The translations under genes and the position numbers were made by a program. The notes below the pieces were generated by a model that did not search any database, had not been told where the DNA came from, and saw only the letters and a list, made by a program, of their open reading frames with translations. Shown in pieces: positions 7,457 to 16,743 of a stretch of 57,397 nucleotides of DNA. Positions within the stretch are counted from its first letter, which is position 1; every line of letters starts with the position of its first letter. This stretch comes from Pseudobutyrivibrio sp. OR37 (GTDB taxonomy: Bacteria; Bacillota; Clostridia; Lachnospirales; Lachnospiraceae), in contig NZ_FOQF01000024.1 in the NCBI RefSeq assembly GCF_900113655.1, forward strand, positions 1-57,397, in the 5' to 3' direction.

Positions 7457-9223
7457 ATGAGTAAATGGATATTACAACGCAAAGCCGCAGATTACGCTAC
7501 ACTTAGCGGGAAGCTTAAGGTGGACCCAGTTATTGTGCGCCTTATGGTGAATCGTGGGCTTACTACTTATGAGGAGATGGAGGAATATCTTCATCCTACA
7601 TTGAATAATCTGCCTGATCCACATTTGTTTGCAGACATGGACGAAGCCTGTGAGCTCTTGATGGAAGCAATTGATGAGGGGCAGAAGATTCGTGTAGTTG
7701 GGGATTATGATGTGGATGGAATTATGTCTACCTACATCCTTACTACAGCCTTAAGAGAGGTTGGGGCAGATGTGGATTATGCAGTTCCTAACAGAATGAT
7801 AGACGGTTACGGTATCAATCCAGAGATGGTTCAGGCTGCTTATGATGAGGGTGTTAGCTTTATCATCACCTGCGATAACGGTATTGCTGCAGCTCCCGCC
7901 ATCAATCTTGCAAAGGAGCTTGGCATGACATTTGTGGTTACAGACCATCACGAGGTTCCTTTTGAACTGGCAGAAGATGGCATAACCAAAATCCAGATGC
8001 TCCCAAATGCTGATGCGGTAGTTGATCCAAAAAGAGATGATTGTAATTATCCCTTCAAAGGCATCTGCGGTGCCCAGGTGGCATGGAAGCTTGTGGATGT
8101 TCTTTATGAATTTCTTGGCATAGAAAAAGAAAAGGCAGATGCATTTTTACAGTTTGCCAGCATTGCCACTGTTTGTGATGTAATGGAGCTTAAGGGCGAA
8201 AACAGAGCTACTGTTTATCACGGAATAAAGGCCATCGAAAGAACAGACAATATCGGCTTAAATGCTCTTCTTGCCAGAAACGAGCTTAAGGATAAGCCAC
8301 TTAGCTGTTATCATCTTGGCTTTATTATAGGCCCATGCCTTAATGCCAGCGGTCGACTTGATACAGCAGGAAGAGCTATAGAGCTTTTGATGGAGACTGA
8401 TAATGCCAAGGCTCTTGCTATGGCAAACGAATTGGTAGAGCTTAATGCAGAGCGCAAGGCCATGACGCAGACAGGCATCGACAAGGCCAAGGATCAAATC
8501 GAAAACAGTTCACTTAAAAATGACAAAGTGCTGGTAATATATATTCCTGAACTCCACGAAAGCCTTGCAGGAATAGTTGCAGGACGTATACGTGAAAACT
8601 ACTGCAAGCCAGTTCTTGTAATCACTGATGCAGAGGACGGGGCAAAGGGGAGCGGACGCTCAATTCCAGCCTATAATATGTTTGAAGAGCTTACAGCTGT
8701 AAAGGATGTGTTCACTAAATTTGGCGGTCATCCTATGGCAGCCGGTGTTTCACTTCCAAAAGAAAAGATAGATGAATTAAGAACCAGACTTAATCAAAAC
8801 TGCACTCTGACAGAAGATGACATGCAGGAGATTATTAAGATAGATTGCGATATGCCACTAGCCTATATTACAGAGGGGCTGATTGACAGCATTGATTTGC
8901 TGGCACCATTTGGCACAGGAAACAACAAGCCGCTGTTCGCCCTAAAGAATGTTCCAATTCTGAAAATGGCATACATGGGCAAGGATGGTCAGTATCTTAG
9001 AATCACAGTTGAAACTGAAAATGGTGGAAGCATGACAGCCTTAATGTTTAGAGGTGTGGAGGAATTTGAAAAAGCAGTTTCCAATAAATATGGTCAAAGT
9101 GCATGGCAGGGATTGTTCTCGGGCAGCGGCCAGAGCGTGTCCATGGATATTATTTACGAGCCTTCCATCAACGAATTTAGAGGCAATCGTTCTGTTCAAA
9201 TAATTATTGAGAATTTTAAATAG
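7457..9223 (+). CDS. recJ: Single-stranded-DNA-specific exonuclease RecJ
   Basis: RecJ degrades single-stranded DNA from the 5' end in recombination and mismatch repair. The 588-residue protein shows the DHH phosphoesterase motifs VVGDYDVDGIMSTYIL, ITCDNGIAAAPA, VVTDHHEVP and the DHHA1-type GGHPMAAGVSL. LNASGRLDTAGRAIELL is typical of RecJ. The C-terminal part (about 460-588) is the OB-fold region. The length is normal for Firmicutes. It stands alone behind its own promoter. Confidence 0.95.
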   Translation: MSKWILQRKAADYATLSGKLKVDPVIVRLMVNRGLTTYEEMEEYLHPTLNNLPDPHLFADMDEACELLMEAIDEGQKIRVVGDYDVDGIMSTYILTTALREVGADVDYAVPNRMIDGYGINPEMVQAAYDEGVSFIITCDNGIAAAPAINLAKELGMTFVVTDHHEVPFELAEDGITKIQMLPNADAVVDPKRDDCNYPFKGICGAQVAWKLVDVLYEFLGIEKEKADAFLQFASIATVCDVMELKGENRATVYHGIKAIERTDNIGLNALLARNELKDKPLSCYHLGFIIGPCLNASGRLDTAGRAIELLMETDNAKALAMANELVELNAERKAMTQTGIDKAKDQIENSSLKNDKVLVIYIPELHESLAGIVAGRIRENYCKPVLVITDAEDGAKGSGRSIPAYNMFEELTAVKDVFTKFGGHPMAAGVSLPKEKIDELRTRLNQNCTLTEDDMQEIIKIDCDMPLAYITEGLIDSIDLLAPFGTGNNKPLFALKNVPILKMAYMGKDGQYLRITVETENGGSMTALMFRGVEEFEKAVSNKYGQSAWQGLFSGSGQSVSMDIIYEPSINEFRGNRSVQIIIENFK

Positions 9224-9302
9224 AGGTCAAAGCCTTTGTTGAATATAGTGGGTAAATCATTTAAAATGAACTAGAATAATTACCGATATGAGAGGGTTAA
9301 AC

Positions 9303-10247
9303 ATGGAAAATCAAGAGGTTTACACATTTGAATCAAAAGATGGACATTCAATGATACATTGCAGAAAATGGTTACCTGAGGGGGAACCAGTTGCAGTATT
9401 ACAGCTTGTTCACGGAATGGTTGAATATATAGAAAGATATGATGAATTTGCAAGATTTCTTACATCTAAGGGATATGTTGTAGTAGGCCATGATCACATT
9501 GGTCACGGTCAGTCTGTAGATAGCCTTGACGATCTTGGTGTTATGACTAGCACACATCCTGCTGATGATATGGTTGAGGATATTTACACACATTATTCTA
9601 TTACTAAAAAGGCATATCCTAATTTACCATATTTTATTCTTGGTCACTCAATGGGTTCTTACATGCTTCGTAAGTTTTTGGCTGATAAGACAGCTTATTT
9701 GGACGAGCTTTCAGGTGCAGTAATAATGGGAACTGGCCAGGAATCAGCTGGTACATTAAATGCAGGCCTTGCTGTAGTAGCAATCCTTTCTCTTTTCAGG
9801 GGAAAGAAATATCGCAGCGCTTTTGTACAGGGCATGTCTTACAGCAAGCCATATCAGATTTACGATTGTTATGGTAAGGATTACGCTAATTCATGGTTGT
9901 CTAAAAACACCAGAAGCGTTGAAAAGTATTATCACGATCCTTACTGTACATTTATGTTCACATTGAATGCATACAAGGCACTTGCTGAGGGTACAAAATA
10001 TGCATGTTCAAAGGTATGCGCTGGCAAGGTGAGAAAGAGCTTGCCTGTATTCTTTGTTTCAGGTGATGCTGATCCAGTTGGTAACCTTGGCAAAGGAACT
10101 ACAGCAGCATACAATTCCTTGAAGAATGCAGGTGTAAAGGATGTTACACTTAAGCTTTACAAGGGAGACAGACACGAAATTTTAAATGAGTTAGATAGAG
10201 AACAGGTTTTCCAGGACATCTATCAGTGGTTAGAAGCACACAAATAA
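9303..10247 (+). CDS. Alpha/beta hydrolase, lysophospholipase / monoacylglycerol lipase type
   Basis: A 314-residue soluble hydrolase with the nucleophile elbow GHSMGS (Ser116), an oxyanion region LVHGMVEY near residue 36, GHDHIGHG near 63, an acid residue in FVSGDADPVG and the histidine in KGDRHEILNE. This is the serine aminopeptidase S33 / monoglyceride lipase fold; substrates are probably acyl esters. I chose the ATG at 9303 because GAGAGGG lies just upstream. It is followed after 10 bases by the membrane protein gene, so the genes at 9303-12915 look like one operon. Confidence 0.8.
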   Translation: MENQEVYTFESKDGHSMIHCRKWLPEGEPVAVLQLVHGMVEYIERYDEFARFLTSKGYVVVGHDHIGHGQSVDSLDDLGVMTSTHPADDMVEDIYTHYSITKKAYPNLPYFILGHSMGSYMLRKFLADKTAYLDELSGAVIMGTGQESAGTLNAGLAVVAILSLFRGKKYRSAFVQGMSYSKPYQIYDCYGKDYANSWLSKNTRSVEKYYHDPYCTFMFTLNAYKALAEGTKYACSKVCAGKVRKSLPVFFVSGDADPVGNLGKGTTAAYNSLKNAGVKDVTLKLYKGDRHEILNELDREQVFQDIYQWLEAHK

Positions 10248-10257
10248 TGGAGCAATT

Positions 10258-11301
10258 ATGGATTCTTTGGAGCATTTAATTACAAGGTCAATAAAGTCAT
10301 ATTATAAAAGCAAGCTTTATGCTCCTATTATCTTTCTAGTTATTTTGATTGTGCTTGGCATTATTTTCCCAGTTAAGCAATTGCTTGTTCCTAAGATGTA
10401 TCAGGAGGAGCAAATCAGTCTGTACGAGATGTACAATTCCAGGGAGAATTTTGCCAGATTTAATCTTAATAATCTGTATTTTACTGGATATACCAGCAAA
10501 TGGTTGGATACCACCAGGGGCTACTATTACTACACAATGATTAATTCTGAGTGTGTAGTAGTGCTTCTTACCCCTGATACTTGCGAGCAGGGTGCTCCAA
10601 CCATCGATGCTGTTTCTATAAAAGGTGAGATTCTTTACGATTCGGTTGCTACCAGAACACTTCTTACAAATCTTGCCAATGATTTGAATTGGAACGAAAA
10701 AGGAATTCTTTCAACCGTATCCAGCTATTCTATTTCTGAGCCTGATGCGGTAGGAGCCGCTGCAGAGTGTTTTGAATTCTTTTATGTTCTTTTCGGATTA
10801 TATAGCATAGGTGCAATCTTAATTTATTGCATTTATATTGCATTTCCGGTAATTTCGCAGCCAGTTAGAAAGACTAGGGCATACGGTAAGCCAGCAGAAA
10901 TATTGGCTGAGGCTGAGGAAGAATTGGCCACACTGCCACAGCTTGCTACAGAAGATATGTTTATTACGGAGCATTATTTCATCGAGACAAGCAGTTATGG
11001 TGTTGCTATTGTTCCAATTGATGCTATAATTTGGATTTATAAATATTCCACTATGCATAAATTCCTTTGGCATCATTTTTCTATTACATACACTCTGTAT
11101 ATTACAGCCGGCAAGAGACACTACATCAAATGTCCAAAAAATATTAAGAGTGATATAGATGGTATTATTGATTACCTTGCAGAAGCAAATCATGATATTT
11201 TGGTTGGTTTCTCCGAGGAGAATCGATTAAAGGTGGAAGAAATTCAGGATGATTTTGAGATAGTTAGAAAGCTTACAAGCTTTTTATCTAAGAGGGTATA
11301 G
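10258..11301 (+). CDS. Membrane protein of unknown function
   Basis: I do not recognise this 347-residue protein with confidence. It has a hydrophobic segment at about residues 22-42 (IIFLVILIVLGIIFPV), an extracytoplasmic-looking stretch rich in Tyr and Asn, a second hydrophobic pair at about 175-205 and a cytoplasmic C-terminal domain with aromatic-rich beta-type sequence. It may belong to a Lachnospiraceae-specific DUF family. It lies between a lipase-like hydrolase and a methyltransferase with almost no spacing, which suggests cotranscription but gives no function. Confidence 0.6.
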   Translation: MDSLEHLITRSIKSYYKSKLYAPIIFLVILIVLGIIFPVKQLLVPKMYQEEQISLYEMYNSRENFARFNLNNLYFTGYTSKWLDTTRGYYYYTMINSECVVVLLTPDTCEQGAPTIDAVSIKGEILYDSVATRTLLTNLANDLNWNEKGILSTVSSYSISEPDAVGAAAECFEFFYVLFGLYSIGAILIYCIYIAFPVISQPVRKTRAYGKPAEILAEAEEELATLPQLATEDMFITEHYFIETSSYGVAIVPIDAIIWIYKYSTMHKFLWHHFSITYTLYITAGKRHYIKCPKNIKSDIDGIIDYLAEANHDILVGFSEENRLKVEEIQDDFEIVRKLTSFLSKRV

Positions 11302-11302
11302 G

Positions 11303-12046
11303 ATGGAAGCTTACACAGGCTTTGCCTCAGTCTACGATATGTATATGGATAATATTCCATATGATGACTGGGCTAACAATATTAAAACTTTGTTTCAAAA
11401 ATACGATATGCCGATGGAAATCGTATGTGACTTAGGCTGTGGTACTGGTCAGATGACCAGACGCCTTAAGGCTATGGGCTACGACATGATTGGCATAGAT
11501 ATATCATATGACATGCTTATGGAGGCAATGCAGGTTGAGGATTCCGATGGAATCCTTTATCTATGTCAGGACATGAAGGATTTCGAGCTCTACGGAACTG
11601 TGGGAGCGGTGGTTAGTGTCTGCGATAGCATGAACTATCTAAAGGATACAGATGAGCTTTTAACAGTTTGCAAGCTCGCAAATAATTACCTTGATCCAAA
11701 GGGCTTATTCATTTTTGATATTAAGACAGAACACTACTTCAAAAAGCTGGGAAGTAGTACAATTGCGGAAAATCGTGAGGAGGGAAGCTTCATTTGGGAA
11801 AACGATTACAATGAAGAGACCCGGGATAATTTATATTATCTTACTATTTACGAGGAAAACGAAGAGGGCACCTTCGACAGATATGAGGAGGAGCATCTTC
11901 AGCATGCATTTACCGTAGATGAAATAAAGTCTGCAATTGAAAAAAGTGAGTTACAACTTCTTGAAGTGCTGGATGTATCAACCATGCAGGCACCAAAGGA
12001 AGATAGTGATAGATTGTATTTTATAGCAAGAGAGGTAATAAAGTAA
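11303..12046 (+). CDS. Class I SAM-dependent methyltransferase
   Basis: A 247-residue protein with the motif I CDLGCGTGQMTRRL near residue 41, motif II acidic residue in YDMIGIDIS, and VVSVCDSMNYL as the post-II region. These define the Rossmann-fold methyltransferase group, which moves a methyl group from SAM to a small molecule or protein. The substrate cannot be read. It starts one base after the upstream stop codon and its stop codon overlaps the hslO start, so translation is probably coupled. Confidence 0.85.
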   Translation: MEAYTGFASVYDMYMDNIPYDDWANNIKTLFQKYDMPMEIVCDLGCGTGQMTRRLKAMGYDMIGIDISYDMLMEAMQVEDSDGILYLCQDMKDFELYGTVGAVVSVCDSMNYLKDTDELLTVCKLANNYLDPKGLFIFDIKTEHYFKKLGSSTIAENREEGSFIWENDYNEETRDNLYYLTIYEENEEGTFDRYEEEHLQHAFTVDEIKSAIEKSELQLLEVLDVSTMQAPKEDSDRLYFIAREVIK

Positions 12047-12915
12047 TGAGTGATTATATAGTTAGAGGAACAGCAGCAAACGATTCCATTCGCGCATTCG
12101 CCATCACCAGCCATGATATGGTGGAAGAGGCAAGACAGCGCCATAACACATCACCAATAGTAACAGCTGCACTTGGCAGAATGCTTTCAGCAGGCTCTAT
12201 GATGGGCGTTATGCTTAAGGGTGAGGACGATTTAGTAACACTTCAGATTCAGGGAAGTGGCCCACTTAAGGGAATCACAGTTACAGCCAACAGCAAGGGA
12301 GAGGTTAAGGGCTTCCCTAATGTTTCTGTGGTTGATTTACCACCAAAGAATGGCAAGCTTGATGTAGGTGGAGCCATCGACCTTGGTATTATGCGTGTTA
12401 TCAAGGATATGGGCTTGAAGGAGCCATACGTTGGAACAGTAGAGCTTCAGACAGGTGAAATCGCAGAGGATTTAACATATTACTATGCTGTTTCAGAGCA
12501 GATTCCTTCCTCAGTAGGACTTGGAGTTCTTATGAATAAGGACAATACTGTAAATTGCGCAGGCGGTTTCATTATCCAGCTTATGCCATTTACACCAGAG
12601 GATGTAATTGAAAAAATCGAGGAAAATCTTAAGACACTTCCATCAGTTACAGATATGCTTTCAAGCGGTAAGACACCAGAGCAAATGCTTGAAACAGTTC
12701 TTGCAGGACTTGATTTACAGTTTATGGAGACTTATGATACAGCCTTCAAGTGTGATTGCTCAAGAGATAGAGTTATCAAGAGCTTAGCATCTCTTGGTAA
12801 GGAAGACATGGATGAAATCATTGCAGATGGCAAGCCAGTAGAGGTTAAATGTCAGTTCTGTAATGAGGCTTATGAATTTACTATCGACGAACTTAAGAGC
12901 TTTAGGAGGAATTAG
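12046..12915 (+). CDS. hslO: Redox-regulated chaperonin Hsp33
   Basis: Hsp33 is a holdase chaperone switched on by oxidation. The 289-residue protein has the expected N-terminal fold (GTAANDSIRAFA, GSMMGVML, GSGPLKGITV) and the C-terminal zinc switch with CDC and CQFC separated by about 30 residues (FKCDCSRDRV ... VKCQFCNEAY). All four zinc cysteines are present. Its ATG overlaps the stop of the methyltransferase gene. Confidence 0.96.
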   Translation: MSDYIVRGTAANDSIRAFAITSHDMVEEARQRHNTSPIVTAALGRMLSAGSMMGVMLKGEDDLVTLQIQGSGPLKGITVTANSKGEVKGFPNVSVVDLPPKNGKLDVGGAIDLGIMRVIKDMGLKEPYVGTVELQTGEIAEDLTYYYAVSEQIPSSVGLGVLMNKDNTVNCAGGFIIQLMPFTPEDVIEKIEENLKTLPSVTDMLSSGKTPEQMLETVLAGLDLQFMETYDTAFKCDCSRDRVIKSLASLGKEDMDEIIADGKPVEVKCQFCNEAYEFTIDELKSFRRN

Positions 12916-13020
12916 TCAAATAAAGCCTTCCTAAATCAAAAAGTTTAGTTGTTTTTATTTCTTGTTTTCTTGTAAACTAGGAAACGGAATTATTATATAC
13001 TGATAACAGAAGGTAAATTT

Positions 13021-14715
13021 ATGAGTAAACGTAGGAAGAACAGGTTTAAATCATACAGACCTGATAAGAATTTAATTATTAAATGGGCAATTGCTATTTG
13101 CGTTGCATTTATAGTATATCTTTTAGGTAGCTTATACTTTAACAATCACTTTTATATCAGAAGCAAGGTAAATGGTGTAGGCGCATCCTTCCTTGGAGCC
13201 GAGAAAACCTATGATAAGATTGTTCAAAACGCAGACAAATACACAATCACCTTTAAGGATGCAGATGGCAAAGTTGTAAACGAAGTTAGCTCTAGTGACC
13301 TTGGGGTAGATGTTAATTATGATGAAACACAGGTCCAGGACATTCTTGATAAGCAGTCAGGCTTTAACTGGATAGGACGTCTTATCGTTCCAGCAGAATA
13401 TTATACAGCCACAGGAAATGCTTATGATGAAGCAAAGGTAAGGGCAGTAGCTCAGAGCCTTGATTTCAGCGATCAGAAGTCCACAAAGGAATCTGAGGAT
13501 GCATATATTGAATTTAATGGTGATAAATTCGAAATCGTTGATGAAGTCTACGGAGACAGAATAGACGAAGAGGGCGTTGAGGAAGCTATCATTTACGCTG
13601 TAGAGAATCTTGAAAGAGTAATAAGTATTGCAGATGGTTCTTGCTATAACAAGCCAGATGTTAAGGCTGATGACAAGAACATTAAAAATGCAGTTGAAAA
13701 GCTTAACAAGTACATGGATGTAAATATCCACTACGACCTTGGTGAAGGCTTCACCGAAGAAATCCCAGCCAAAACAAAAGCTACTTTCTTCAAGTGGGAT
13801 GATAAATTCAAGGTATCTTTTGATAGAGATGCCATTGGTGAATATGTTAATGCTATGGGTGATAAATACAATACCTACGGCAAGAAAAAGGATTTCACTA
13901 CCACAGAGGGTGAGGAAATCACAGTACCAGCAGGTTCCTTTGGATGGCGTATAGCCTACGAGGGAGAAATCGATGCAATCATTGCAGATCTTAAGGCTGG
14001 CAAGGATGTTAGCAGAGATTTCACTTATCTTTACTACGGAACCAGCCATGGCGAGCATGATTATGGTAACTCTTATGTAGAGGTTAATCTTACTGAGCAG
14101 CATGTGTATGTTTACAAGGAAGGCCAGATGGTCTTTGACACAGCCTGTGTTTCCGGAAAGATTGTAGGAAACCATGGTACACATACAGGTGTTTATCCAA
14201 TAGCTTACAAGCAGACAGAGGCAACACTTAAGGGTGATAATTACGAATCACACGTACATTTCTGGATGCCATTCAACATGGGTGAAGGCTTACATGATGC
14301 CACTTGGCGTAACAAATTTGGCGGTGAGCTTTACAAAACAAGCGGAAGCCACGGTTGTGTAAACCTACCACTTTCATCAGCAGAAAAGATTTACGATATT
14401 GTTGAAGCTGGTTGGCCAGTTATTGTTTTCTATACAGGCAATACAGAGCAGGAGAATTACTTAATCCAGAATCCACAGCTTAAGGTAATTGAGCTTATTA
14501 CACAGATTGGACCAGTTACTAGCCTGGAGCAGGAGCCACAGATAGCAGAGGCAAGAGTTAAGTACGAAGCATTATCTGAGGAGCAGAAGGCTCAAGTTAC
14601 AAATCTCCAGGATTTAGTTAACGCAGAACTAACATTACAGGCACTTAAAGAACAGGCAGCTGCCTCAGCACCAGCTGAGGAGGCTCCTACAGAACAAACA
14701 GTAGTAGCACCATAA
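13021..14715 (+). CDS. L,D-transpeptidase with peptidoglycan-binding domain (YkuD family)
   Basis: This envelope enzyme probably makes 3-3 cross-links in peptidoglycan or attaches proteins to it. A short basic start and one membrane anchor (about residues 21-39) are followed by an extracellular PG_binding_4-type region (about 45-330) and a YkuD catalytic domain. The catalytic signature SHGCVNLP has its nucleophile at Cys446 and histidine at 444. The C-terminal 80 residues are Gln/Glu/Ala-rich and end in a low-complexity tail. The 564-residue length suits this two-domain class. A TATACT -10-like box lies near 12,997. Confidence 0.9.
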   Translation: MSKRRKNRFKSYRPDKNLIIKWAIAICVAFIVYLLGSLYFNNHFYIRSKVNGVGASFLGAEKTYDKIVQNADKYTITFKDADGKVVNEVSSSDLGVDVNYDETQVQDILDKQSGFNWIGRLIVPAEYYTATGNAYDEAKVRAVAQSLDFSDQKSTKESEDAYIEFNGDKFEIVDEVYGDRIDEEGVEEAIIYAVENLERVISIADGSCYNKPDVKADDKNIKNAVEKLNKYMDVNIHYDLGEGFTEEIPAKTKATFFKWDDKFKVSFDRDAIGEYVNAMGDKYNTYGKKKDFTTTEGEEITVPAGSFGWRIAYEGEIDAIIADLKAGKDVSRDFTYLYYGTSHGEHDYGNSYVEVNLTEQHVYVYKEGQMVFDTACVSGKIVGNHGTHTGVYPIAYKQTEATLKGDNYESHVHFWMPFNMGEGLHDATWRNKFGGELYKTSGSHGCVNLPLSSAEKIYDIVEAGWPVIVFYTGNTEQENYLIQNPQLKVIELITQIGPVTSLEQEPQIAEARVKYEALSEEQKAQVTNLQDLVNAELTLQALKEQAAASAPAEEAPTEQTVVAP

Positions 14716-14736
14716 CAGATTTTACGTGAGGCAATT

Positions 14737-15798
14737 ATGACTAAATGGACGAATAATGTTAGAACAGTAGTACCTTACACACCAGGCGAGCAGCCTAAAA
14801 CAAAAGTAATAAAGTTAAACACAAATGAAAACCCATACCCACCAAGTCCTTTGGTGGGTAAAGCTATTTCTAGTGTAGCTATGGATACTCTCAGAAAGTA
14901 TCCTGATCCTAATTGCAGCAATCTTACAGCTGCTATAGCAAAGTACCACGGCTTTGACACTGAAAATGTATTTGTAGGTGTGGGCTCGGATGATGTACTT
15001 GCTATGAGCTTCTTAACCTTTTTCAATTCTACACAGCCAGTATTTTTCCCAGATATCACATATTCCTTTTATGATGTTTGGGCAGATTTGTTTAGAATAC
15101 CTTACGAGACCAAGGCTCTTGATTCACAGTTCAAGATAAATCCAGCAGATTATGATAAAGAGTGTGGCGGAATTGTCATTCCAAATCCAAATGCTCCTAC
15201 TGGTATAGCAGAGCCTGTTTCCTTCTTCGAAGATATTATTTCAAAGCATCCAGAATGCGTTGTTATCATCGACGAAGCCTATGTGGATTTTGGTTCTCAG
15301 TCATGTGTAGATTTGGTTCGTAAATACGATAATGTTTTAGTGGTTAGAACATTTTCTAAATCACGTTCTATGGCAGGCAATCGTATAGGATATGCTCTCG
15401 GTTCTAAGGAGCTTATCAAATATCTATCAGATTGTAAGTTTTCCTTTAATTCCTACACCATGGATGCAATCACACTTGCAGCTGGCGTAGCGTCTATAGA
15501 GGATGATGAATATTTTAATGAAAAGCTTAAAGCTGTTATTAAAACCAGAGAATGGACAAAGCAGGCCCTGACAGAGCTTGGCTTTACCTTCCCTGATTCA
15601 AAGAGCAATTTCATTTTTGCAAAGCACGAATCTGTTGAGGCATCCTATTTATTCCAGGAGCTTAAAAAGAAGGGCATTTATGTGCGCTATTTTTCTAAAC
15701 CACAGCGCATTTCAAATTACTTGCGTATTTCCATCGGTACAGATGATGAGATGCAGAAATTTATAAATGAATTACGAGAGATAATAAAAGGAGTTTAG
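14737..15798 (+). CDS. hisC: Histidinol-phosphate aminotransferase
   Basis: A 353-residue fold-type I PLP enzyme. It starts with the HisC-like NVRTVVPYTPGEQP and LNTNENPYPPSP. The PLP lysine is K208 in TFSKSRSMAGNRIGYALG, and the C-terminus has the arginine region NYLRISIGTDDEM. It transfers an amino group from glutamate to imidazole-acetol phosphate in histidine synthesis. No other his genes are adjacent, so a related aromatic aminotransferase role cannot be excluded. It follows the L,D-transpeptidase after 21 bases. Confidence 0.85.
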   Translation: MTKWTNNVRTVVPYTPGEQPKTKVIKLNTNENPYPPSPLVGKAISSVAMDTLRKYPDPNCSNLTAAIAKYHGFDTENVFVGVGSDDVLAMSFLTFFNSTQPVFFPDITYSFYDVWADLFRIPYETKALDSQFKINPADYDKECGGIVIPNPNAPTGIAEPVSFFEDIISKHPECVVIIDEAYVDFGSQSCVDLVRKYDNVLVVRTFSKSRSMAGNRIGYALGSKELIKYLSDCKFSFNSYTMDAITLAAGVASIEDDEYFNEKLKAVIKTREWTKQALTELGFTFPDSKSNFIFAKHESVEASYLFQELKKKGIYVRYFSKPQRISNYLRISIGTDDEMQKFINELREIIKGV

Positions 15799-15803
15799 TT
15801 TTA

Positions 15804-16274
15804 ATGATTAATTATTTAATAGTGTTTTTTATTTCCATGGTACCTTTGATTGAGCTTAGAGGAGCAATCCCTTACGCAGTTGCAAACAACATGCCACTTT
15901 TACAGAGCTATATCATTGCAATCATAGGTAACATGATTCCTATGCCTATCATTTTCTTCTTCGCAAGAAGAGTTCTTGAGTGGGGTAAGGATAAGCCAGT
16001 TATCGGCGGCTTTTTCACCTTCTGTCTTGAAAAAGGACATAAGGGTGGCGAGAAGCTTAAGGAAAAGGCTGGCAACGGTCTTTATGTTGCATTGTTTTTA
16101 TTCGTAGGTATTCCAGTTCCAGGAACAGGTGCTTGGACAGGTACACTTGCAGCTTCAATTCTTGATATGGATTTCAAGAAGAGTGTTAAGGCTACAATGG
16201 CAGGCATAGTTCTTGCCGGTGTCATTATGGGTGCTGGAACAAAAATCATTATGCTTATTGCAAGCTTATTTTAA
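15804..16274 (+). CDS. Small multidrug export-like membrane protein (COG2426)
   Basis: The 156-residue membrane protein shows ISMVPLIELRGAIPYAVANN at the start and VGIPVPGTGAWTGTLAASIL in the middle, both characteristic of the Sm_multidrug_ex family. About four to five hydrophobic segments are visible. The family name reflects early annotation; actual substrates are not established. It begins five bases after the hisC stop and is probably cotranscribed. Confidence 0.75.
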   Translation: MINYLIVFFISMVPLIELRGAIPYAVANNMPLLQSYIIAIIGNMIPMPIIFFFARRVLEWGKDKPVIGGFFTFCLEKGHKGGEKLKEKAGNGLYVALFLFVGIPVPGTGAWTGTLAASILDMDFKKSVKATMAGIVLAGVIMGAGTKIIMLIASLF

Positions 16275-16286
16275 AGGGTGCTGAAT

Positions 16287-16472
16287 ATGGATACAGTTAA
16301 TATGATAATTAACGTAATTGCGATAATGGCTGGACTTACTATTTACATTGCTATCAGCAATACTAAATGGGGTAAGGCGCATCAGCAGTTTCAATACGCC
16401 ATAATGCTTGGAGCAATTCTCTTGGCAGTTTTCATTGGAGGATTCATTAGATGGCTAATAATTCTAAAGTAA
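16287..16472 (+). CDS. Small two-segment membrane protein
   Basis: A 61-residue protein with two hydrophobic stretches (about residues 6-23 and 38-58) and a short polar loop, starting MDTVNMIINVIAIMAG. I do not recognise a family. The ATG at 16287 is preferred over a GTG at 16278 because AAAGGG stands at a suitable distance before it. Its 3' end overlaps the next gene by 22 bases in another frame. Confidence 0.55.
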   Translation: MDTVNMIINVIAIMAGLTIYIAISNTKWGKAHQQFQYAIMLGAILLAVFIGGFIRWLIILK

Positions 16473-16657
16473 AAAAATCAAGCAGTACAGCTTGCGAATA
16501 TTGTAACAACTTTGTCTGGGATGACGAGGACGAGCAGTATTACTGCGAGATGGACATGGACGAGGATGATTATGTAAGGCTTGTAACAGGTCATTACAAG
16601 GAGTGCCCATATTTTGTAGATGGTGATGAATACAAGGTGGTACGTCATCAGAACTAA
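16451..16657 (+). CDS. DUF6472 family small cysteine protein
   Basis: A 68-residue, strongly acidic protein with four cysteines (CEYCNNF, YYCEMDM, ECPYF) that could bind a metal. The pattern, including WDDEDEQYYCEMDMDEDD, is what I recall as DUF6472, a family confined to Clostridia. Function unknown. It starts inside the end of the preceding small membrane protein gene, so the two are likely translated together. Confidence 0.7.
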   Translation: MANNSKVKKSSSTACEYCNNFVWDDEDEQYYCEMDMDEDDYVRLVTGHYKECPYFVDGDEYKVVRHQN

Positions 16658-16743
16658 ATCACATTGATTTAAGAAATTTTTAGATTAAGAATTATTGATT
16701 TGTGGTACTATAAAAGGGCAAGAATAATTAGGAGGGAAAAATT

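Noticed and set aside
12896-12945. Hairpin formed by TTTAGGAGG and CCTTCCTAAA at the end of hslO as terminator
   Set aside because: The left arm lies in the coding region, the pairing has a bulge and no T-run follows closely; too weak to list as a feature.
13357-14184. Long minus-strand open frame of 275 codons across the L,D-transpeptidase gene
   Set aside because: It lies wholly inside a gene with clear catalytic motifs, has no ribosome binding site, and its composition is that of an antisense shadow of an A/T-ending-codon gene.
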